A DNA stretch of 6,407 nucleotides from Deltaproteobacteria bacterium (GTDB lineage Bacteria > Myxococcota > B64-G9), in NCBI GenBank assembly GCA_030591745.1, contig JAUVAM010000244.1, positions 1-6,407 on the forward strand, given 5' to 3'. Below are positions 1-5,037 of the stretch, in pieces. The notes under the pieces were generated by a model. That model worked only from the letters and a program-made list of their open reading frames with translations, did no database searches and was not told where the DNA came from. Each line of letters begins with the position of its first letter. Position 1 is the first letter of the stretch. Made by a program: the position numbers and the translations under genes.

Positions 1-522
1 CCTGGCCCGGCGCACACGCATGGATTCATCAGCCAAGAGATCCAAATAGCGAAAAAGAAAGGCCAAGGCCAACACCACTGCACGGGGCATGCGCAGCCAG
101 CTCAAAGCAAGCAACAAGCGATGAAAGCGGGTGGTGAACATGAGCCAGCAAACCGCCAGGATGGCCAGCATGCCCTTGACCAACAAGCCCAGGCAGGCCT
201 GGCTGCCCTCCTGATAAACCGTCAGGCCGCCCCATTGGGCCAAAACCTGCTCGCCCTTGGTGAATGGCAAAAAGATGGCCATCATGGCCACGAATGGAAG
301 CACCAACAAGCTGCGCCTGATAAGAAAACCCCAGGGAAGACGGGCCAAGGCCAAACCGAAAAGAACCAGGCAAGCCAAAGGGATGTATGGCGTCATGGGC
401 CAGTGCGGCAAAGCCGAAGAGATGATGACGAAACACAGGGTGGCCAAAAGCTTGGCCCTGGGATCCAGCCTGTGAATGATGCTGTCGCCGGCAGCCAGCT
501 GCTCCACGGTGCGGTGGTGCAT
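1..522 (-). CDS. cbiQ: Energy-coupling factor transporter transmembrane protein CbiQ/NikQ, partial (C-terminus beyond left edge)
   Basis: This is the membrane T-component of a group I ECF nickel/cobalt transporter. It couples the substrate-binding CbiM to the ATPase CbiO in the inner membrane. The minus-strand frame starting at ATG 522-520 stays open for 174 codons to the window edge. Near the N-terminus it reads GDSIIHRLDPRAKLLATL (residues 12-29), the hallmark D-P-R-x-K segment of CbiQ/EcfT proteins. Hydrophobic stretches follow at about 30-62, 71-87, 107-130 and 136-154, and then FRYLDLLADESMRVRRAR (157-174). That last segment is the start of the cytoplasmic coupling region, where the family carries its Ala-Arg-Gly motifs. 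Family members are usually about 220-260 residues, so roughly the last quarter is missing. The start overlaps the preceding stop by one base (TGATG), with GAAGAGG just upstream as a possible ribosome site, so translation is probably coupled. A 170-codon open frame on the same strand at 29-541 is a shadow. cbiO is expected next. Confidence 0.93.
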   Translation of the reverse strand, partial: MHHRTVEQLAAGDSIIHRLDPRAKLLATLCFVIISSALPHWPMTPYIPLACLVLFGLALARLPWGFLIRRSLLVLPFVAMMAIFLPFTKGEQVLAQWGGLTVYQEGSQACLGLLVKGMLAILAVCWLMFTTRFHRLLLALSWLRMPRAVVLALAFLFRYLDLLADESMRVRRAR

Positions 523-833
523 CAGCCAACCTCTTCCCCACCGGCTTTGACCCGGCGACCGCCTGCTCGTTTCAGCGCCCAGCCCACCAGGAGCCCCAGG
601 CCAAAGACCAGCAGGGTACCGGCCACGGCAGGCAGGCTGCTTCTCCACCAGGCCTGACCTTCGCCGGGCAAGGCGTAATCCGGCATGGGCGCCTTGTGTA
701 CGGCCTGGCTCTCGGTCATGCCCACCTGCTCCATGGTGTGTTCCAGGCCATCGGGCTGTGCCGAGGCCCAGAGGGCCAGCACCCCGGCCACGCCCAAAGA
801 CAGGCAGAGGATGCCGGCAGCCAGGCTTTTCAT
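522..833 (-). CDS. PDGLE-domain small membrane protein (CbiN/NikN-type ECF subunit)
   Basis: This is a 103-residue accessory membrane subunit of a nickel/cobalt ECF transporter, working beside CbiM. It has two membrane helices, at about 3-24 and 66-88. Between them lies a periplasmic loop that begins with the diagnostic PDGLE motif (residues 27-31) and continues with APMPDYALPG (48-57), also typical of the family. The C-terminus is short and basic, which fits a cytoplasmic tail. The start MKSLAAGIL was chosen because its ATG overlaps the cbiM stop by four bases (ATGA). A strong GGGAGG ribosome site lies 7 bases upstream, inside the end of cbiM. Starts further upstream would only read through cbiM in another frame. 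Separate CbiN-like subunits and PDGLE domains fused to CbiM are both known in the family; here the gene is separate. The small size and conserved motif leave little doubt about the family. The exact role of the subunit is less well defined. Confidence 0.9.
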   Translation of the reverse strand: MKSLAAGILCLSLGVAGVLALWASAQPDGLEHTMEQVGMTESQAVHKAPMPDYALPGEGQAWWRSSLPAVAGTLLVFGLGLLVGWALKRAGGRRVKAGGEEVG

Positions 834-1471
834 GAGAGCCCCTCCCAGGCGGCCCGCAGATCCGGCCGGGCTGCCCACAAGAATCGCAAGGTGGCAACCG
901 TCACCAGGCCCTCGACCACGCCCACCAGGGCGTGCACCCCGCCCATGGTCATGAGCACCGGTCCCAAGGGCGCGTTCCCCGAGGCCCACAGGCTCAGACC
1001 GGTCAGCAGGGCACCCGCCTCCACGGCCAGCCAGCAGGCCATGAACACAGCCACGTCCCGCCGCCAGGCGCTGACTTTGCCACGCGTGGCCAAGCGCACC
1101 AGGGCCCAGCCGCCCCAGCAGCCGACAAGGCCCATGTTGATCAGATTGGGCCCCAAGACCGTCAGGCCCCCGTCCTGAAACAGCAGGGACTGAACCAAAA
1201 GCACACAGAACATGATGACCGTGCTCAAAGCCGGGCCCAACAAAACCCCGAGCAAAACCGCGCCCAACATGTGGCCGGAAGTCCCGCCGGGCAATGGAAA
1301 GTTAATCATCTGGGCCGCGAAGACGAAGGCCCCCATGACGCCCATGAGCACAACCCGGTGATCGTCGAGTTGCCCGGTGGCTCGACGAGCAGAAAAAGCC
1401 AAGGCACAGCCGGCCAAGACATCACCCGCCACCCAGATCGGAACACTCAAGCTGCCGTCGGGAAGATGCAT
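830..1471 (-). CDS. cbiM: Nickel/cobalt ECF transporter substrate-binding membrane subunit CbiM/NikM
   Basis: This is the S-component that captures Ni2+ or Co2+ at the outer face of the inner membrane and releases it inward with CbiQ and CbiO. The protein has 213 residues, normal for CbiM/NikM without a fused PDGLE domain. It begins MHLPDGSLS, the family signature. In NikM structures the N-terminal Met1-His2 amine/His2 group and His67 coordinate the metal, and here His67 falls exactly in GGTSGHMLG. Other family blocks are LLFQDGGLTVLGPNLINM (96-113) and HALVGVVEGLVT (180-191). Several membrane helices are evident. The start Met is fixed by the requirement for a free N-terminal Met-His pair. 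GGGAG lies 11 bases upstream, inside the end of nikR, and only 3 bases separate the two genes. The adjoining nikR makes nickel the likelier substrate, but sequence alone cannot separate nickel from cobalt. It is probably co-transcribed with nikR and repressed by NikR. Confidence 0.96.
   Translation of the reverse strand: MHLPDGSLSVPIWVAGDVLAGCALAFSARRATGQLDDHRVVLMGVMGAFVFAAQMINFPLPGGTSGHMLGAVLLGVLLGPALSTVIMFCVLLVQSLLFQDGGLTVLGPNLINMGLVGCWGGWALVRLATRGKVSAWRRDVAVFMACWLAVEAGALLTGLSLWASGNAPLGPVLMTMGGVHALVGVVEGLVTVATLRFLWAARPDLRAAWEGLS
839..846 (-). promoter_or_regulatory. Ribosome binding site deciding the PDGLE-protein start
   Basis: The minus strand reads GGGAGGGG here, inside the last codons of cbiM; GGGAGG ends 7 bases before ATG 833-831. 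It is the strongest Shine-Dalgarno-like match seen in the operon, and it fixes the start at the ATG that overlaps the cbiM stop. Confidence 0.7.
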
Positions 1472-1474
1472 GAG

Positions 1475-1897
1475 TTATAAATCTCCCGCCAGGCTGGAGC
1501 GAACCAGCTTGCCGTGTTTGACGCCTCGGCTGCCCAAAATGCGGTCGGCCATGGCCTGAATGTGTTCCGCGGACCCGCGCAGGACCAAGACCTCGATGCA
1601 GTTGTCGTGATCCAGGTGCACGTGCATGGCGCTCAGAACCAATCCATCATGCCGATGCTGCAGCCGGGTCAAGCGCTCTTGCAAATCAGAAACATGATGA
1701 TCGTAGACAAAGGTCAGCGAGGCCACCACGTCGCCGTCTTGCTTGACCCATTCCTCCTCCACTAAGCGATCCCGCACCAGATCCCGAATAGCCTCCGAGC
1801 GGTTGGACCAGTCATGCTGCTCAACCCAGTCATCGAATTGTTCGAGAAGTTTTTCTTCCATGGAAACGCCGAAACGCATCAGCTTTTTGTCCGCCAT
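1475..1897 (-). CDS. nikR: Nickel-responsive transcriptional regulator NikR
   Basis: This is a ribbon-helix-helix repressor of nickel uptake genes. Nickel-loaded tetramers bind inverted-repeat operators. It has 140 residues, the usual NikR length. The N-terminal RHH domain covers about 5-50: the strand LMRFGVSM, then the two helices ending in NRSEAIRDLVRDRL (residues 32-45), a near match to the E. coli helix. The C-terminal ACT-like regulatory domain covers about 56-136. Its nickel ligands are intact: His92, His94 and Cys100 in MHVHLDHDNC, plus His81 in LQHRHD. By alignment these correspond to E. coli His87, His89, Cys95 and His76. RGVKHGKL (124-131) is also conserved. The start ATG 1897-1895 has GGAGG four bases upstream. 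It is the first gene of the minus-strand operon with cbiM, the PDGLE protein and cbiQ, and diverges from the TonB receptor. Autoregulation and control of both arms are inferred. Confidence 0.97.
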   Translation of the reverse strand: MADKKLMRFGVSMEEKLLEQFDDWVEQHDWSNRSEAIRDLVRDRLVEEEWVKQDGDVVASLTFVYDHHVSDLQERLTRLQHRHDGLVLSAMHVHLDHDNCIEVLVLRGSAEHIQAMADRILGSRGVKHGKLVRSSLAGDL

Positions 1898-1934
1898 CCT
1901 GCCTCCAAGCGCATCCCAATCTCAGGATGCCACA

Positions 1935-1950
1935 ATACAAGATTTCGTAT
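1935..1950. promoter_or_regulatory. Weak inverted repeat ATAC-N8-GTAT over the possible nikR -10
   Basis: ATAC (1935-1938) and GTAT (1947-1950) form a 16-base dyad with 6 of 8 complementary pairs. It covers the candidate nikR -10 (minus strand 1949-1944), so it could be an autoregulatory operator. It shares the word TCGTAT (1945-1950) with the receptor-side repeat (2050-2055). Short dyads of this size arise by chance, so this is tentative. Confidence 0.22.
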
Positions 1951-1968
1951 CACGCACGCATTTGGCTG

Positions 1969-1994
1969 GCAACCTCCGTGAGCAACCTCCGTGA
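1969..1994. repeat. Perfect tandem duplication of a 13-base unit
   Basis: GCAACCTCCGTGA occurs at 1969-1981 and again, with no gap, at 1982-1994. The two copies are identical. It lies in the divergent control region just upstream of the proposed nikR -35. It may be a recent slippage duplication or a doubled regulator-binding site; the sequence does not say which. Confidence 0.9.
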
Positions 1995-2036
1995 CTCATC
2001 TCGCGATTTTCTTTGACTCACCAGTCAACCCGTGCT

Positions 2037-2067
2037 ACGTGTTACGTTATCGTATATCATGTCACGT
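2037..2067. promoter_or_regulatory. Candidate NikR operator in front of the TonB-receptor gene
   Basis: This is a 31-base imperfect inverted repeat centred on base 2052. The ends are ACGTG (2037-2041) and CACGT (2063-2067), with further symmetric matches inside at A, G and TAT; 10 of 15 pairs match. It overlaps the candidate -10 (2036-2041) and ends 12 bases before the preferred start codon, a position suited to repression. It contains GTGTTAC (2039-2045), preceded directly by the similar GTGCTAC (2032-2038). From memory, deltaproteobacterial NikR sites have been described as GTGTTAC, a spacer of about 14-16, then GTAACAC. The right arm here, GTCACGT (2061-2067), matches that only partly (4 of 7). 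The assignment to NikR rests mainly on context. Confidence 0.42.
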
Positions 2068-2079
2068 GTGCAAATAATT

Positions 2080-4161
2080 ATGTCACCTCGCCTTCTCGCC
2101 ATCTGCGTCATCCTGTTACAGATCTGGACCCACCAGGCCTTTGCAGAAGAAACAGAAAAAGAAGAGAAAACAAAGGAAGTAGAAAACCCTGAGGCCATCT
2201 TGATCATGGGTCAGCGGCCCATGACGGCCTCCTCTGATCAAACCCTGAGGGACGAGGATTTTAAGACCTTCCCCCACAAGACAGCCAGCGATCTCATGCG
2301 GCTGGTGCCGGGCCTGCACATCACCCAGCACACGGGCGGCGCCAAGGCCCACCAAATTTTTCTGCGCGGCTTCGACGCCGAGCATGGTCAGGATCTGGCC
2401 GTTCGGCTGGACGGCGTGCCCATCAACGAAATCTCCCAGGTGCATGGACAAGGTTATTTGGATCTTCACTTCCTCATCCCGGAGGTTATTTCACGCATTC
2501 AGCTAATTAAGGGCCCCTACGATGCCCGATGGGGCAACTTCGCCACCGCCGGCGCCGTTGAGTTTTCAAGTGATCCGACAGCCCCCATCGGACAGCGAGC
2601 GGCCCTGAGCACCAGCCTGGGCATGTTCCAAAACATGGCCGGCTTGGCCCAGCTATGGCTTGGACGCGACAGCAGTCGCGCTCATCTCGCCCTGCAAGCC
2701 GAGCGATCGAATGGTTTCACCGACCCAGGGGAGCTCTCAGCGGCCCGTCTTTGGGCGCGCGTGCAGCGCCGGCAAGGGCCCTGGCGATTGGACGCCTTCT
2801 ACGCTGGCTACCGGGCTCGCTCCCAGGCTGCCGACACCCTGCCTGCGGCTTGGATTGAAAACGGTCTGGTCGGTCGCTTCGCCTCCCTGGATGACTCAAA
2901 CCGGGTGGACGTGGACCGGCACCTCATGGGCCTTCGCCTGGGGCGCGCTTGGGCCGGCGGACGCCTTGAGCTCTTGGCTCATTGGCAGTTCAAAGACACC
3001 CGCATCTTTTCCAACTACAGTTTTTTCTATTTCAACCCAATCCAAGGCGATCAACTCGAACAAAGCGACGCGCGCTACACCTCGGGCCTGGGGCTGCGCT
3101 ACCGGCGGGCCGACTCCTTTGTGGCTCGGGATCTGGCCCTGAGTACGGAGATTGGCGTGGACTGGCGCTACGACGCCATTTGGCAAAGCCAAGCCAACAC
3201 GGTCGATCGCGTACGGATCAACCTCAAAAACCACTACCGCATCCACGAACAGCTTTTCGGTCTCTTTGCCCATGAGCAACTGCTCTTCGGCGAAAACTTC
3301 ACCCTCGTGGGCGGCCTGCGCCTGGACTTGGACTGGGTCCAGGCCGAGGGCGTCCAGGACGTGAGCGAGCTGGACATCCACACCAACCGGGTGGTCACGC
3401 GAGATCAAAGCCCGGTTTCCGCCAGTGAGCCGGCCCTGGCCATCTCGCCCAAGCTCTCGGCCATCTATGCGGCCTCGACAGACCTGACGCTCTTTGCCAA
3501 CTTCGGCCGGGGCTTCGTCAGTCGACCGGCCCGCGATCAAGCCAACGACGCCGAATTCTGGATGCCCGCGGCCACCGGCTTGGAATTGGGCACACGCTGG
3601 CAGGCTTGGGACAAGCGACTGAGCCTGGTGGGCGGCCTGTGGTGGATGCACAAGGATCAAGAGCTGATCTTCGACCCGGAGTTCGGTGCGACGGTGCAAC
3701 GGGGACAGAGCCATCGGGCGGGGGCCGAGCTGGAATTCCGCATCCAGCCCATCGAGGGATTGATCCTGGCCACTGATTTGTTTGCCATCTGGACCCAACT
3801 CAAACAGGAAGACGGCTGGGGCCCCATCCCCAACGCACCGGCCTGGCTCATGACCAACCTGGTGGCTTATCGCTCGAACTTCGGCCTGAGCGGTACGCTT
3901 CGGGGCCGACTTATCGGACCCCGGGATCACGACTTGGACTTGAGTTCCAAAGCCAGCTATCTGCTGGATTTGATGCTGTCCTACCGCTTGGGATCAATCG
4001 AGCTCAGCCTGATGATCGAAAACCTGTTGAACACGGATTGGTACGACTCGGTCTTCGCCTATCCGGTGCGACCCGCCCCCGAAGCAGAAATCATCGAAGG
4101 ATTGCAGGTCACGGCAGGCACACCCTTTGCCGCCCGCATCACTTTGACATGGTACCTATAA
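2080..4161 (+). CDS. TonB-dependent outer-membrane receptor, probably for nickel or a nickel complex
   Basis: This is an outer-membrane beta-barrel transporter powered by TonB/ExbB/ExbD. The preferred ATG at 2080 gives 693 residues with a clean signal peptide (helix about 4-17, AFA before Glu23). Earlier in-frame starts, GTG 2032 and ATG 2059, would add 16 or 7 residues in front of it and would place translation inside the inverted repeat. No start has a clear ribosome site. A charged linker (23-38) leads to a possible TonB box, EAILIMGQRP (39-48). The plug spans about 60-165: FPHKTASDLMRLVPGLHI, IFLRGFDAEHGQDLAVRLDG, IQLIKGPYDARWGNFATAGA. The barrel fills the rest, with ENLLNTDWYDS (635-645) and the C-terminal strand RITLTWYL near the end; it ends in Leu, not the common Phe/Trp. 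The plug is rich in His (66, 80, 84, 91, 102, 122, 130). Fold and location are secure. The nickel substrate is inferred from the divergent nikR-cbiM operon; cobalt or another metal chelate remains possible. Confidence 0.93.
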   Translation: MSPRLLAICVILLQIWTHQAFAEETEKEEKTKEVENPEAILIMGQRPMTASSDQTLRDEDFKTFPHKTASDLMRLVPGLHITQHTGGAKAHQIFLRGFDAEHGQDLAVRLDGVPINEISQVHGQGYLDLHFLIPEVISRIQLIKGPYDARWGNFATAGAVEFSSDPTAPIGQRAALSTSLGMFQNMAGLAQLWLGRDSSRAHLALQAERSNGFTDPGELSAARLWARVQRRQGPWRLDAFYAGYRARSQAADTLPAAWIENGLVGRFASLDDSNRVDVDRHLMGLRLGRAWAGGRLELLAHWQFKDTRIFSNYSFFYFNPIQGDQLEQSDARYTSGLGLRYRRADSFVARDLALSTEIGVDWRYDAIWQSQANTVDRVRINLKNHYRIHEQLFGLFAHEQLLFGENFTLVGGLRLDLDWVQAEGVQDVSELDIHTNRVVTRDQSPVSASEPALAISPKLSAIYAASTDLTLFANFGRGFVSRPARDQANDAEFWMPAATGLELGTRWQAWDKRLSLVGGLWWMHKDQELIFDPEFGATVQRGQSHRAGAELEFRIQPIEGLILATDLFAIWTQLKQEDGWGPIPNAPAWLMTNLVAYRSNFGLSGTLRGRLIGPRDHDLDLSSKASYLLDLMLSYRLGSIELSLMIENLLNTDWYDSVFAYPVRPAPEAEIIEGLQVTAGTPFAARITLTWYL

Positions 4162-4172
4162 CCACAATGAAC

Positions 4173-4180
4173 GGAGTGGA
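4173..4180 (+). promoter_or_regulatory. Ribosome binding site of the lipoprotein gene
   Basis: GGAGTGGA lies in the 25-base gap after the receptor stop codon. Its GGAG core is 10 bases before ATG 4187. It supports that start and co-translation from a shared message. Confidence 0.6.
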
Positions 4181-4186
4181 AAAATC

Positions 4187-5035
4187 ATGAGAAAATCACA
4201 ATGGAAACTTTGGATTGGGGCGAGCTTCGCCCTCCTGGCCTTGGCGGCCTGCGGCGCGGAAACAGACACGCCGGTGGGTACGCTTGTCATCACCGCCAAC
4301 GGAGAAGACTTCGTCCGAGACGGTTTCGTCAGCGAGGACGGCTGGCAAATCGACTTCGACACCGTGCAGGTGAACGTGCAAGGCCCCACCGCCTATCAAG
4401 TGGTGGAACAAGCCTTGAGCACGGATCTGCGCCACGGTGGCCACCCCCACGGAGAGATCCCCGACGGCGCGGCCCACGTCGCCCTCCTGGGCGAATACAT
4501 GCTGTCGCTCAAGCAGCCCACCTTCGAGCTGGGCCGAATCGAGGACGCGCCCATCGGCAACTACAACCGGCTGAACTTCGACATCCTGCCCACCTCGGAA
4601 GAATCCATGGGCATGGCGCCGGAGGCCTTGGGTGCAAGCATTCGCCTGGTGGGGCAAGCCCAAAAAGAAGGCCAGACCATCCAGTTCGAGCTGCGCTTCA
4701 CCGAAGAAATGCACTACGAGTCCTGTGGCCCCAACGAAGACGCGGGCGTCTTGGCCGAAGGCGCCGAAGCCGAGGCCCAAATGACTTTTCACTTCGATCA
4801 CATCTTCGGTGATTTCGATGAAGGCCCGGCGGATCCGATTGACGAAGAGACGATCAACTACGTGGCCATCGGCTTCGGCCCCTTCGCTGCCCTGGCCCAA
4901 GACGACAGCTTGAACATGGACCAGGCGCAGCTTGAGGCAGCCATGGACGCGCCCACGTTCACCCAGCTCATCGAAGCCGTGAAGACCCTGGGCCACTCGG
5001 GCGAAGGCCACTGCCATTTGGCGGTAGAGGAGTAA
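4187..5035 (+). CDS. His-rich lipoprotein of unknown family, putative metal-binding partner of the TonB receptor
   Basis: I do not recognise a characterised family. The protein has 282 residues and starts with a lipoprotein signal: MRKSQWK, a hydrophobic stretch (8-20), then LALAAC with Cys22 as the lipid-bearing residue. Residue 23 is Gly, so there is no Asp+2 retention signal of the enteric type. The mature part is acidic and looks beta-rich (GTLVITANGEDFVRDGF, 31-47; WQIDFDTVQVNVQG, 53-66). Two His clusters stand out: RHGGHPHGE (82-90) and the C-terminal HSGEGHCH (270-277). His176, Cys180 and FHFDHIFGDFDEG (201-213) add more possible ligands. There is no membrane helix after the signal and no enzyme motif. 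It lies 25 bases behind the receptor gene and is surely in the same operon. From this I infer a surface or periplasmic metal-binding role in nickel/cobalt uptake. A purely structural lipoprotein remains possible. Confidence 0.88.
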   Translation: MRKSQWKLWIGASFALLALAACGAETDTPVGTLVITANGEDFVRDGFVSEDGWQIDFDTVQVNVQGPTAYQVVEQALSTDLRHGGHPHGEIPDGAAHVALLGEYMLSLKQPTFELGRIEDAPIGNYNRLNFDILPTSEESMGMAPEALGASIRLVGQAQKEGQTIQFELRFTEEMHYESCGPNEDAGVLAEGAEAEAQMTFHFDHIFGDFDEGPADPIDEETINYVAIGFGPFAALAQDDSLNMDQAQLEAAMDAPTFTQLIEAVKTLGHSGEGHCHLAVEE

Positions 5036-5037
5036 AC

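Larger units (their letters stand above)
1898..2079. promoter_or_regulatory. Divergent control region between nikR operon and TonB-receptor operon
   Basis: These 182 bases hold no gene and separate two divergent transcription units, so both promoters and any NikR operators should be here. Leftward, TTGCCA (1972-1967) and TACGAA (1949-1944) on the minus strand are 17 bases apart and could be -35 and -10 elements for nikR. Rightward, TTGACT (2013-2018) is a good -35, and TACGTG (2036-2041), 17 bases on, is a poor -10. An imperfect inverted repeat overlaps each candidate -10, as expected for repression. The region is richer in A+T than the flanking genes. The promoter assignments are read by eye and weak; that this is the control region is near certain from gene orientation. 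Confidence 0.7.

Noticed and set aside
29..541. 170-codon minus-strand open frame
   Set aside because: It is a different frame of the cbiQ region. The translation is Gly/His-rich with no family resemblance, while the adjacent frame gives clear CbiQ motifs.
834..989. 52-codon N-terminal extension of the PDGLE protein
   Set aside because: It reads through the cbiM coding region in another frame, is low in complexity (Gly/Arg-rich), and a strong ribosome site and ATGA overlap mark the start at 833.
121..1480. Plus-strand open frames across the nikR-cbiMQ operon (121-657, 696-1178, 932-1480)
   Set aside because: Their products are Pro/Gln/Arg-rich with no family motif, and they lie opposite well-identified genes.
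2032..2067. Cobalamin riboswitch upstream of the receptor
   Set aside because: CbiM-type transporters and TonB receptors are often under B12 riboswitches, but there is no room (leader of about 30-50 bases) and no recognisable B12-box.
2896..3930. 344-codon minus-strand open frame opposite the TonB receptor
   Set aside because: It is a shadow of the receptor's codon bias. It has no recognisable domain, and the plus-strand frame is a textbook receptor.
4196..5017. 273-codon minus-strand open frame opposite the lipoprotein
   Set aside because: It mirrors the lipoprotein gene, which has a lipobox, a ribosome site and operon context; the antisense protein shows no domain.
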